A stretch of DNA of 64,000 nt from contig NZ_QVQV01000012.1 of the NCBI RefSeq assembly GCF_003429005.1, positions 62,001-126,000 on the forward strand. The letters are read 5' to 3'. The notes under the pieces were generated by a model. That model had not been told where the DNA came from and did no database searches. It saw only the letters and a list, made by a program, of their open reading frames with translations. Both the position numbers and the translations under genes were made by a program. Below are positions 20,835 through 29,367 of this stretch, piece after piece; position 1 is the first letter of the stretch, and the number at the start of each line of letters is the position of its first letter. This DNA comes from Paraburkholderia sp. DHOC27 (GTDB taxonomy: Bacteria > Pseudomonadota > Gammaproteobacteria > Burkholderiales > Burkholderiaceae).

Positions 20835-21605
20835 TCAGGGGGGTGACGTACGGCCCATGCCGATGCCCGTGCCCATGCCGTTGACGGTGGCGTACACGGC
20901 GGCCTGCACGCGTGAGCCCAGTTTCAGCTTGCGCAGGATGTGCTGGACGTGAATTTTGACCGTGGTCTCGGCAATGGCGAGCGCACGGGCAATTTCCTTG
21001 TTGCTGGCGCCGCGTGCAATGTGACCGAGGATTTCCAGTTCGCGGGTGGAGAGTGTGCTGTCGGCGTCGTGCGGCGCGGCGCGTGGGGTGACGAGAGTCG
21101 GCGCGTCGAGCGGTGCGTGGCTTTCGTGGTTCATGAGGCTTGTGCCAGGCGTGCTCATCGCCGTTTCACTCTCCACCGTCGCCGCGCGGAAGGCGGCCAC
21201 CAGCTTGCCTGTCATCTCAGGACTGACGACAGACTCGTCGCGCATAGTCCGCATGATCGACTCCGCGAGCGTGTCGGCATCGACCGTCTTCAGTAGATAA
21301 CCTTGCGCGCCGAAGCGCAGGGCATTGCACAGATCGCGCTCGTCCTCGCTGACGGTCAGCATCAACACTCGTGCGTGCGGCGCCGCCTGATGCAGATCGC
21401 GCAGCGCGTCCACGCCGCTCACGCCGGGCAGGTGGTTGTCCAGCAAAATCAGATCCGGCTGCAACTCCACGGCACGACGCTGCGCCTCGCCGGCGTCGCC
21501 CGCCTCGCCTGCGACGGCAAAGCGGACGTCCTGCGCAAGCAAGGCAATCAGGCCGCGCCGGAACAAGGTGTGGTCGTCGACGACGAGCAAGCGGATCGGC
21601 TTCAT
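20835..21605 (-). CDS. narL: Nitrate-responsive response regulator, NarL type
   Basis: A 256-residue two-component regulator. The receiver domain has acidic residues Asp10 and Asp11, the phosphorylation site Asp56 in L-L-D-N-H-L-P and Lys106. A long linker (about 125-180) leads to a LuxR-type helix-turn-helix (about 186-245, with L-S-T-R-E-L-E-I-L and N-K-E-I-A). It is encoded directly after the NarX-type kinase and before the nitrate transporters, so control of narK1K2GHJI in response to nitrate is well supported. I take the ATG at 21603-21605; the frame is open 31 codons further and would overlap narX, but the receiver fold starts at M-K-P-I-R-L-L-V-V-D-D. Confidence 0.92.
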   Translation of the reverse strand: MKPIRLLVVDDHTLFRRGLIALLAQDVRFAVAGEAGDAGEAQRRAVELQPDLILLDNHLPGVSGVDALRDLHQAAPHARVLMLTVSEDERDLCNALRFGAQGYLLKTVDADTLAESIMRTMRDESVVSPEMTGKLVAAFRAATVESETAMSTPGTSLMNHESHAPLDAPTLVTPRAAPHDADSTLSTRELEILGHIARGASNKEIARALAIAETTVKIHVQHILRKLKLGSRVQAAVYATVNGMGTGIGMGRTSPP

Positions 21606-21648
21606 GTAGTGAGGTTCTTTGTTTAGGTAAGCGCCTTCGGTAGCAACT

Positions 21649-23718
21649 TCAGGCACGTTCAGGTACGTCATCGCGCTCGGGTTCGCCACGCGGCGCAAGC
21701 GTGATGGATTGATGCGGCGGCAAGCTGAGCGTCACGCAAGTGCCCGCCCCCGGCACCGAGTCGATCACCACGCGCGCGCCGATGCGCGCCGCCCGCTCGC
21801 GCATGATGCGCATGCCAACATGCGTTTCGCCGGATACCGGCCGCGCTGTATCCATACCGTTACCGTCGTCGCGCACTTCGAAGCTCCATGCGGGGCCGCG
21901 CTGCACCTCCAGCCAGACTTCGCGGGCCTCGGCATGCTTGCGCACGTTCGAGAGCGCCTCCTGCAGCACATGCAGCACCTGCACCTGGACGTCGGCGGCG
22001 AGCGGCAAGCCGTGGCCCTCGATGCTCAGATGCGTCGGCAGTCCGGTTTGATGTTCGAACTTGCGCAGCGTCGTGCGCAAGGCGGCCTCGATGTCCTCCG
22101 TGTTGCCGCGGGTACGGAAATGCATCAGCAGTTCGCGGACATCGCTCGTGCTTTCGCGCACGCCGGCATCGAGTTCATCCACGATCCGCGCCACCTGCGC
22201 CTCGGCGACAGCGCCGAGGTTGGCGTTGACAGGCAAGGCATCGCGCAGCAACTGCACCTGGATTTTCAGAAACGCGAGCGATTGCGCAATCGAATCGTGC
22301 AGTTCGCTCGCGAGCAAGGTGCGCTCTTCCGACACGGCCGTCTCGCGTTCGAGCGCGCTGACGCGCAGATTCTCGACGGCGCTGGCAAGATGACTCGCCA
22401 GCGTTTCGAGCACATCGCGATCCTGCGCGGATAAAGCCGTTTCGCTGCGAAAAAACAGATCGATTTCGCCAAAGCTGCGTTGGTGCAGCACCACGGGCAC
22501 GGCGACCAGTGTCGCGTAACCGGCGCGCGGACAATGCCCAAGGCGTGCTGCGCCGGGTCCTTCGGCGCGCACCGGGATCACGCGAGCGGCAGTAAGCGCA
22601 GGCGGCGCGCTTTGGGAAACGGCCCCGGTCTGGGCCTGAGCCTGGCTCTGGCCGCACAGGCAATCCTGCGCGCTCACGCATTGCTCGTCTTCGATCATGA
22701 ACGACGGCAGGCTGTCACCGGCCAGCAGCAGATAACGGTCGCTCGCCTCGCTCGACCAGCGAATCGCGACCGAGTCGGCGCCGGCGATGCGTCGCACGCG
22801 CTGCGCGAAGCCATGCGCGAGTTCATCCAGCGTGCCCGCCTCGGCAAGAAAGGCGCTCACCTCATACAGCGCGGACAGCCGCGCGCGTTCCCGTTCGAGG
22901 CTCGCGGTCTTGTCACTGACCTTCTGTTCGAGACTGGCATACAGCTGTTGCAGGTTCCGCGCCATCCGGTTGAAACCGCTCGACAACTGTCCGAACTCGT
23001 CTTGCGAAACGACTTCGACACGCGTCGCAAAGTCGCCCGCTTCGACTTGCGCCACACCGGCGGTCAGCCGCGCGACCGGCGCCAGCACCAGTAGATGGCC
23101 AACGTAGAGCAGCGCGAGCGAACTGCCAATGGCCAGCACCAGCAGGCCGGTCTGCGCGCCATTGAGAATGGCGGTCCAGCGCGCCAGTTGCGCTTCGATG
23201 GCGGAGTCGAACGCATCGATCAGGATGACGAAGCGGTTCGCGTCGCGCATGATCTGGTCAGGCGTGGGCGGAACCGGGCTGGTCCAGCGTGGCCGCAAGA
23301 CTTGCCACTGCTGCCTGACTTCGGCAAAACGCGCTCGGGCCTCATCGTTCCACGGTACGAACAAAGGGCGGACCGGGTCGCCGTGTTGCAGCAACGCGAG
23401 ACTGTTGTCGAAGCGTCGTGCCAGTTCGTTTGCCTGCGACGGCGACTCACGCAGGATCAACGCCATCCGGTAAGTCTGCATACGCATGCGGCCGGCTTCG
23501 TTGATCGCCGCCGCGCCGCCGTCGAGTTGCCAGGTGATCCAGAGCGTGAGGCCAATCGAGGCGAGCGCCAGCGTGAGCAAGGTGGCGACGAGCGCTGCAA
23601 GTTTGGCGGTAAGAGACCAGCGGCGCGGCCAGACGAGAAAGCGGCCCGGTTGCCAGCCAGGTTGCCAGATAAGGTTCCGGGTAAGGTGCCCGGCAAGGGA
23701 AGAGAGAACGGGACGCAT
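21649..23718 (-). CDS. narX: Nitrate/nitrite sensor histidine kinase, NarX type
   Basis: A 689-residue membrane kinase. Two membrane helices (about 37-62 and 189-213) enclose a periplasmic sensor that keeps the NarX nitrate-binding P-box, A-A-I-N-E-A-G-R-M-R-M-Q-T-Y-R. HAMP (210-262), a GAF-like central region (285-450) with cysteines C-V-S-A-Q-D-C-L-C, and a HisKA_3/HATPase kinase with His474 in E-L-H-D-S-I-A-Q-S follow. It phosphorylates the NarL-type regulator encoded next; the gap is 43 bases. An exact FNR-type box is centred about 52 bases upstream of its start, so expression should rise without oxygen. Confidence 0.94.
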   Translation of the reverse strand: MRPVLSSLAGHLTRNLIWQPGWQPGRFLVWPRRWSLTAKLAALVATLLTLALASIGLTLWITWQLDGGAAAINEAGRMRMQTYRMALILRESPSQANELARRFDNSLALLQHGDPVRPLFVPWNDEARARFAEVRQQWQVLRPRWTSPVPPTPDQIMRDANRFVILIDAFDSAIEAQLARWTAILNGAQTGLLVLAIGSSLALLYVGHLLVLAPVARLTAGVAQVEAGDFATRVEVVSQDEFGQLSSGFNRMARNLQQLYASLEQKVSDKTASLERERARLSALYEVSAFLAEAGTLDELAHGFAQRVRRIAGADSVAIRWSSEASDRYLLLAGDSLPSFMIEDEQCVSAQDCLCGQSQAQAQTGAVSQSAPPALTAARVIPVRAEGPGAARLGHCPRAGYATLVAVPVVLHQRSFGEIDLFFRSETALSAQDRDVLETLASHLASAVENLRVSALERETAVSEERTLLASELHDSIAQSLAFLKIQVQLLRDALPVNANLGAVAEAQVARIVDELDAGVRESTSDVRELLMHFRTRGNTEDIEAALRTTLRKFEHQTGLPTHLSIEGHGLPLAADVQVQVLHVLQEALSNVRKHAEAREVWLEVQRGPAWSFEVRDDGNGMDTARPVSGETHVGMRIMRERAARIGARVVIDSVPGAGTCVTLSLPPHQSITLAPRGEPERDDVPERA

Positions 23719-23762
23719 AAAAACAGTCTATGCGCGTTTGCGGCGGGACCAAGGACGGCCCC

Positions 23763-23776
23763 TTGATACAGATCAA
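23763..23776. promoter_or_regulatory. FNR/ANR box upstream of narX
   Basis: TTGAT-ACAG-ATCAA is an exact match to the FNR/ANR consensus TTGAT-N4-ATCAA. It lies 45 bases before the narX start codon, on the stop codon of the small upstream frame. It implies oxygen-controlled expression of narXL and perhaps of the whole nar block. Confidence 0.75.
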
Positions 23777-24087
23777 CGCTCGAGCAACGACACCTCCGCC
23801 ATGTCATGTCGGTCGGCAACGGGCACGTGCCCTCTCCCCGCCCGCACACGCGCCTCTCCCACCACGCGCCGCAGGGTCTCCTCACTCATGTGCGCCGCCA
23901 CGTCCCGCACATACTCATGATGACGCGCTTCCAGCGGCGCATGCAGATACTGCGCCTGCAAATAGCGGATCAACGCAATGCGCCGATGCTGCAGCGCCAT
24001 GCTCCGCTCCAGCAATGCGAGCGCCGCGCGGCAGTCTCCCGCCTCATAGGCCAGCTTGAGCAGGAGCGAAGTGTGGGCGCGCGGCAC
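23773..24087 (-). CDS. Small helical protein of unknown function
   Basis: A possible 104-residue protein from a GTG start at 24085-24087, lying between soxG and narX on the same strand. The sequence looks mainly helical (L-A-Y-E-A-G-D-C-R-A-A-L-A-L-L-E-R then M-S-E-E-T-L-R-R-V-V-G), with some TPR-like character, and has no signal peptide. I do not recognise a family. The frame is closed just before the GTG, and the ribosome site is weak (GGTGA). Its stop codon falls inside the FNR box of narX. It may be a true small gene at the end of the sox operon or a chance open frame. Confidence 0.4.
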   Translation of the reverse strand: MPRAHTSLLLKLAYEAGDCRAALALLERSMALQHRRIALIRYLQAQYLHAPLEARHHEYVRDVAAHMSEETLRRVVGEARVRAGRGHVPVADRHDMAEVSLLER

Positions 24088-24134
24088 GATCGTTCACCGC
24101 GACGGCGTGATGTTCAGCACTTTGCCGCCCACCT

Positions 24135-24785
24135 TCATGCCATCAACGGCGCGGCTGCGTCGAGCATGATCCGGCAGAAGTAATCGGCGAAGCTGCGCCG
24201 CACGATCAACTGAAACGTGTCGGCGCTCAGCGGCACCAGCACCATCGACGCCTTGAAATAGTGGCTCTGCGCACATTGCCCCGGCGTGAACACGCGCGGA
24301 TGCAGATCGAGCGGGCAGCCGCGCGCAATCACCTCGCGCACTCTCTCGCCGCTCACTTCGAGCAGCGTATAGCCGCTGCCGATATCCACCGCCGACGCGA
24401 ACTGTCCCGTCAGCGCCTGCCTGAGCTTGCCTTCGAGCGTCGCGCCTTGTTGCTGCTGCGAGCACACCAGCCATTCGTCCGGGCCGAGCCAGAGCACGTC
24501 GTAACCGTTGCCGCGCGCCACCGTGTTCGGCTTCGCGGGCGGCCGGCAGCCCGTTACGTATTCCACCGCACTGACGAACGCGGGGTCTGTGACGTCGCCA
24601 CGCACGTTCACCAGATCGCGAAACGCCTGCTCGCTCAAGCTGAACTTCTTCGAGGCGCCCGCCTGATGCGTCTTCAGCAGATCGCCAACGCCCACCAGCG
24701 GCGACTCCTGCCACACCTCACCCGCCGCGCGCTGCCGCAGCGCCGCGGCCGCGTCGGTCGCATTGCCCCTTGCTTCATTCCACAT
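24135..24785 (-). CDS. soxG: Sarcosine oxidase gamma subunit
   Basis: The 216-residue gamma subunit of the heterotetrameric sarcosine oxidase, a folate-binding-fold structural subunit related to the GcvT C-terminal part. The block G-P-D-E-W-L-V and the ending S-F-A-D-Y-F-C-R-I-M-L-D-A match this family. It starts at ATG 24783-24785, overlapping the soxA stop by 11 bases, which indicates coupled translation; the longer frame to 24857 is rejected. It is last in the gene order sdaA-soxB-soxD-soxA-soxG. Confidence 0.92.
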   Translation of the reverse strand: MWNEARGNATDAAAALRQRAAGEVWQESPLVGVGDLLKTHQAGASKKFSLSEQAFRDLVNVRGDVTDPAFVSAVEYVTGCRPPAKPNTVARGNGYDVLWLGPDEWLVCSQQQQGATLEGKLRQALTGQFASAVDIGSGYTLLEVSGERVREVIARGCPLDLHPRVFTPGQCAQSHYFKASMVLVPLSADTFQLIVRRSFADYFCRIMLDAAAPLMA

Positions 24786-27774
24786 GTTGACGCACTCCTT
24801 CGGTATCGTAGAAAACGGGGCTGGTGATCTTCGCTGCAACCTGTTTGCCGTTCGCAAGCGGGATCGTCACGTTCTGCCCCATCTTGTCGAGGCCGCCCTT
24901 GATGACGGCGAGCGCGATCGATCGCTTCAGGATCGGACTGTAGTAGCTCGACGTGACGTGGCCGAGCATCGGCGCGGTGTCGCCCGAAAACGGTCCCGCG
25001 ACGATCTGGCTGCCTTCGGGAAGCACGAAGCCGGCGTCGTCGGGCAGCAGGCCCACGAACTGCTTGCGGCCTTCGCGCGCCGTATCCGAACGCGTCAACG
25101 AACGCTTGCCAAGGAAGTCTTTCGACTTCGCCACGAGCCCGCCCATGCCGAGGTCGTACGGCGTGATCGAGCCGTCCGTGTCCTGACCCACGATGATGTA
25201 GCCCTTCTCCGCGCGCAGCACGTGCATGGTTTCCGTGCCGTACGGCGTGATATCGAACTCGGCGCCCGCGGCCATCAACGCCTCCCACACGGCGCGGCCC
25301 AGGTTGGCGGGCACGTTCACTTCGTAGGCCAGTTCGCCCGAGAAGCTGATGCGCATCACGCGCGCGGCGACACCGGCCACCGTGCCTTCGCGATACGACA
25401 TGAACGGAAACGCACCGTTGGCGAAGTCGATATCGCTGCACACCTTCTGCAGTACCTTGCGGCTCTTCGGCCCCACCACGGCGAAGGTGGCCCAGTGGTC
25501 CGTCACCGAGGCGAGCCGCACTTTCAGGTTGGGCCACTCGGTCTGCAACCAGCGTTCGAGCCAGGTCAGCACGCGCGCGGCGCCGCCGGTGGTGGTGGTC
25601 ATCATGTAGTGCTGATCGGCGAGCCGCACGGTCACGCCGTCGTCGAACACCATGCCGTTTTCGTCGAGCATCAGGCCGTAGCGGCACTTGCCCACTTCGA
25701 GCTTGCTCCACGGATTCGTGTAGACCCAGTTGAGCAGTTGCGCAGCGTCGGGACCCTGAATGTCGATCTTGCCGAGCGTCGACGCATCCAGAATGCCCAC
25801 GCTGTTGCGCACCGCGAGACACTCCCGCTTCACCGCCGCGTGCAGGTCCTCGCCATTTTGCGGGTAGTACCAGGGGCGCTTCCAGTTGCCCACGTCCTCG
25901 AAGGCCGCACCGTTTTCCACATGCCATTCGTGGATGCAGGTCTTGCGGATCGGATCGAGCAGATCACCCAGTTCACGCCCCGCGAACGTGCCGAACGTGA
26001 CCGGCGTGTAATTCGGCCGGAACGTCGTGGTGCCGGTTTCCGGGATCGTCTTGCCGAGCGCCTCAGCGAGAATCGCCATACCGTTGATGTTGCCAAGCTT
26101 GCCCTGGTCCGTGCCGAAGCCCATCGCCGTATAACGCTTCACGTGCTCGACGGATTCGAAACCTTCGCGCGCGGCCAGCAGGATATCGGCGGCGGAAACG
26201 TCGTTCTGGAAATCGACGAACTGCTTGGGTCCACGTGAAGCCGTTTCGCGGCTGCCCACGCGCCAGAGCGGCAGCAACGGCGCTTCGCTGCGCTCGGTCA
26301 CGCCCGGCACCTGCGGACGCGTCGCCGTGAAGCCCGCCGCTTTGGCCGCTTCGATACCCGCATCCACGGCGAAGCGCAGGCCGCGCGCCAGGTTGAATTC
26401 GCCAGCGGCCGCGCCGACGCTGCTCTCCGGCTGCATCGCCTTGCCCGGCACGAAGCACAGCTTGTCGTCGTTCCAGTGCGCCTTGCCACCGGACTGCGCG
26501 AACAGGTGCAACACAGGGCTCCAGCCGCCCGACATCGCCAGCAGATCGCAGTTCAGATCCGGCTGTTTGGCGCCGGGCTTGCCGTTGGCAAAGGCGGCCA
26601 CTTCAACCGAACTCACGCGCAGCTTGCCGCGCGCGGTCGTCACCACGGCGTTGTTCAGCACCTTCACGCCATGACGGCGTGCGGCGGCCGGCAACGCGCC
26701 TTCACTGGGCCCGCGCGGATCGACCACGGTCACTGTCGCACCACAGGTTTTCAGATCGAGCGCGCATTGATAGCCGCCGTCGTTGTTGGTGAACACCACG
26801 GCCTCGCGACCCGGCAACACGCCATAACGATGAATGTACGTCGACACGGCCGATGCCAGCATCACGCCAGGCAGATCGTTGTTGCCGAACACGATGGGAC
26901 GCTCGTGCGCACCGGTGGCGAGAATCACGCGTTTTGCCCGCACCTTCCACAGCAGTTCACGCGTGCCCTTGCGCAGCGAAACGGGCAAATGATCGGTCAG
27001 CCGCTGCGTAATGGTGACGAGGTTGTGATCCTGATAACCGAACGCGGTGCTGCGCGACAGAATCTGTACCTCGGGCATGTGCCGCAGTTCGGCCTCGATT
27101 TTTTCGACCCATTGCAGCGCCGCGCGTCCGTCTATCTCGCTCTTGCACGACAGCAGGCTGCCGCCGAGTTCACGCTGATCGTCCACCAGAATCACGCGCG
27201 CGCCGGAAAGCCCCGCCGCATGCGCGGCTGCGAGGCCGGTCGGGCCGCCGCCCACCACCAGCACGTCGCAGTGCGCGAAGCATTTGTCGTAACGGTCGGC
27301 GTCGATCACTTCGGGCGCCTTGCCGAGTCCCGCCGCTTCACGAATCTTGTCTTCGTATTTCGGCCACCACTTGCGCGGCCACATGAAGGTCTTGTAGTAA
27401 AAGCCCGCCGGCAGGAAGCGCGCAAATTTCTGGTTGATGGCCATGCGGTCGTGCTCGAGACTCGGCTCGGCATTCACACTGGTCGCGACGAGCCCCTGAT
27501 ACAGCTCCACTTCCGTCGCACGCGCATTCGGCACGGTGTACGCGCCGCGTTCGAGCTGCACCACCGCATTCGGTTCTTCCACGCCCGCCGTGACGATGCC
27601 GCGCGGACGGTGATACTTGAAGCTGCGCGCCACGAAGTGCACGCCGTTGGCGAGCAACGCCGAAGCCAGCGTGTCGCCCTGAAAACCCTGATACGTACGA
27701 CCGTTGAACGTGAAAGTCAACGGAATGGCGCGATTGATGCGCCCACCGGCGCCGAGGCGGTCTTTCTGACTCAT
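24775..27774 (-). CDS. soxA: Sarcosine oxidase alpha subunit
   Basis: The 999-residue alpha subunit. It contains the NAD site and a folate-binding half, and with SoxB, SoxD and SoxG oxidises sarcosine to glycine, passing the methyl carbon to tetrahydrofolate and producing hydrogen peroxide. The N-terminal 100 residues resemble a 2Fe-2S domain that has lost its cysteines, as usual for SoxA. The nucleotide-binding site V-V-G-G-G-P-T-G-L-A-A-A-H lies near residue 172. The C-terminal half from about 600 is a GcvT-type aminomethyltransferase domain. Its ATG overlaps the soxD stop by four bases. Confidence 0.95.
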   Translation of the reverse strand: MSQKDRLGAGGRINRAIPLTFTFNGRTYQGFQGDTLASALLANGVHFVARSFKYHRPRGIVTAGVEEPNAVVQLERGAYTVPNARATEVELYQGLVATSVNAEPSLEHDRMAINQKFARFLPAGFYYKTFMWPRKWWPKYEDKIREAAGLGKAPEVIDADRYDKCFAHCDVLVVGGGPTGLAAAHAAGLSGARVILVDDQRELGGSLLSCKSEIDGRAALQWVEKIEAELRHMPEVQILSRSTAFGYQDHNLVTITQRLTDHLPVSLRKGTRELLWKVRAKRVILATGAHERPIVFGNNDLPGVMLASAVSTYIHRYGVLPGREAVVFTNNDGGYQCALDLKTCGATVTVVDPRGPSEGALPAAARRHGVKVLNNAVVTTARGKLRVSSVEVAAFANGKPGAKQPDLNCDLLAMSGGWSPVLHLFAQSGGKAHWNDDKLCFVPGKAMQPESSVGAAAGEFNLARGLRFAVDAGIEAAKAAGFTATRPQVPGVTERSEAPLLPLWRVGSRETASRGPKQFVDFQNDVSAADILLAAREGFESVEHVKRYTAMGFGTDQGKLGNINGMAILAEALGKTIPETGTTTFRPNYTPVTFGTFAGRELGDLLDPIRKTCIHEWHVENGAAFEDVGNWKRPWYYPQNGEDLHAAVKRECLAVRNSVGILDASTLGKIDIQGPDAAQLLNWVYTNPWSKLEVGKCRYGLMLDENGMVFDDGVTVRLADQHYMMTTTTGGAARVLTWLERWLQTEWPNLKVRLASVTDHWATFAVVGPKSRKVLQKVCSDIDFANGAFPFMSYREGTVAGVAARVMRISFSGELAYEVNVPANLGRAVWEALMAAGAEFDITPYGTETMHVLRAEKGYIIVGQDTDGSITPYDLGMGGLVAKSKDFLGKRSLTRSDTAREGRKQFVGLLPDDAGFVLPEGSQIVAGPFSGDTAPMLGHVTSSYYSPILKRSIALAVIKGGLDKMGQNVTIPLANGKQVAAKITSPVFYDTEGVRQHVE

Positions 27775-28082
27775 GGTTGCTTGCCCTCGTGAGCGTCTTG
27801 ATCTTCTTGACCAGCGGTGCTTGATCCACCAAAGGTTTCATAGCCGAGAATCTGGTACGACACCGTGTCGCGCGTCGCCATGAACCAGCGGCGGCAGCCC
27901 TGCGTATGCAGCCATTGTTCGTGATGCACGCCGCGCGGATTCTTGCGCATGAACAGGTAGTCGCCCCATTCCTTGTCGGTGAGCTTGTCGGTGTCGAGCG
28001 GTCGGGCAATGCCCGCTTCTCCACCGCAGGAAAATTCGGATTCGGCGCGTGGCCCGCACCACGGGCATTCGATCAGCAGCAT
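27771..28082 (-). CDS. soxD: Sarcosine oxidase delta subunit
   Basis: The 103-residue delta subunit of heterotetrameric sarcosine oxidase. It is a small zinc-binding protein: C-P-W-C-G near the N-terminus gives two ligands, with the downstream His and Cys (H-T-Q-G-C-R-R-W-F) completing the usual set. R-G-V-H-H-E-Q-W-L-H and the M-A-T-R-D-T block are typical. The length is normal. It sits 24 bases after soxB and overlaps soxA by four bases. Confidence 0.93.
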   Translation of the reverse strand: MLLIECPWCGPRAESEFSCGGEAGIARPLDTDKLTDKEWGDYLFMRKNPRGVHHEQWLHTQGCRRWFMATRDTVSYQILGYETFGGSSTAGQEDQDAHEGKQP

Positions 28083-28106
28083 GATTTCTCCGTCAGGTGC
28101 GTTGAG

Positions 28107-29351
28107 TTAATGGGCGACGGCAGCAGCGCCGTGTTCGTCGATCAGATGACCGGTGTAGAAGCGGTCCAGCGAGAACGGTGCGTTGAGCGGATGCGGCGCG
28201 TCGTTGGCGATGGTGTGCGCGAACACCCAGCCCGATCCGGGCGTCGCCTTGAAGCCGCCGGTGCCCCAGCCGCAGTTGAAGTACAGGCCCTTGACATCGG
28301 TCTTGCTGATGATCGGGCAGGCGTCCGGAGAGACATCCACGATGCCGCCCCACTGCCGGTTCATCCGTACGCGCGAGAACACCGGGAACATTTCGACGAT
28401 TGCTTCGAGCGTGCCTTCGATGATGTTGAAGCTGCCACGCTGGCCAAAGCCGGTGTACTGATCCACCCCCGCGCCGATCACCAGATCGCCTTTGTCGGAC
28501 TGGCTGATATACGCGTGCACGGCGTTCGACATGACCACGGTGTTGACCACCGGCTTGATCGGTTCGGATACCAAAGCTTGCAACGGATGGCTTTCGAGCG
28601 GCAGGCGTACGCCGGCCATGTCGGCGAGTGTCGAGGTATTGCCGGCCGCCACCACCGCCACTTTCTTCGCCTTGATGAAGCCCTTCACCGTATCCACGCC
28701 GGTCACGGCGCCGCCTTCACGACGAATGCCGGTGACCTGGCAGTTCTGGATGATATCGACGCCGTGCTGATCCGCGCCGCGCGCAAAGCCCCACGCCACC
28801 GCATCGTGACGCGCCACGCCGCCGCGCCGCTGGATGGACGCACCCATCACCGGATAGCGGCTGTTGAGGTTGATGGTGGGCTCGATTTCCTTGATCTGCT
28901 CGGGCGTGAGGAATTCCGCATCCACGCCGTTCAGACGGTTCGCGTTGACGCGGCGCTCGGTGTCGCGCACGTCTTGTAACGTATGCGCCAGGTTGAGCAC
29001 GCCGCGCTGGCTGAACATCACGTTGTAGTTGAGGTCCTGCGAGAGGCCCTCCCACAGTTTCATGGCCTTCTCGTAGAGCGCGGCGGATTCGTCCCACAGG
29101 TAGTTCGAACGCACGATGGTGGTATTGCGCGCGGTATTGCCGCCGCCAATCCAGCCCTTCTCGAGGATCGCGATATTGCGCACGCCGTGCTCTTTCGCGA
29201 GGTAGTACGCGGTGGCGAGGCCGTGGCCACCGCCGCCGACGATCACCACGTCGTATTCGCGCTTCGGCTCCGGGCTTCTCCACTGCCGCTCCCAGTTCTC
29301 GTGATACGACAACCCGTTGCGGAACAGACTGAATATCGAATAGTGGCTCAT
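28107..29351 (-). CDS. soxB: Sarcosine oxidase beta subunit
   Basis: The 414-residue flavoprotein subunit that holds the sarcosine-oxidising FAD and the covalent FMN of the tetrameric enzyme. The FAD Rossmann motif V-I-V-G-G-G-G-H-G-L-A-T-A lies at about residues 36-48. His182 in A-R-H-D-A-V-A-W-G is the expected site of covalent FMN attachment. Length and ending agree with the family. It follows sdaA by 16 bases on the same strand, so the two are very likely in one transcript. Confidence 0.95.
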   Translation of the reverse strand: MSHYSIFSLFRNGLSYHENWERQWRSPEPKREYDVVIVGGGGHGLATAYYLAKEHGVRNIAILEKGWIGGGNTARNTTIVRSNYLWDESAALYEKAMKLWEGLSQDLNYNVMFSQRGVLNLAHTLQDVRDTERRVNANRLNGVDAEFLTPEQIKEIEPTINLNSRYPVMGASIQRRGGVARHDAVAWGFARGADQHGVDIIQNCQVTGIRREGGAVTGVDTVKGFIKAKKVAVVAAGNTSTLADMAGVRLPLESHPLQALVSEPIKPVVNTVVMSNAVHAYISQSDKGDLVIGAGVDQYTGFGQRGSFNIIEGTLEAIVEMFPVFSRVRMNRQWGGIVDVSPDACPIISKTDVKGLYFNCGWGTGGFKATPGSGWVFAHTIANDAPHPLNAPFSLDRFYTGHLIDEHGAAAVAH

Positions 29352-29367
29352 GTCGCAGTTCTCGTTT

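Noticed and set aside
24135..28082. Glycine cleavage T-protein genes
   Set aside because: GcvT-like domains are present, but gene order, the small delta subunit and the flavin subunit show tetrameric sarcosine oxidase.
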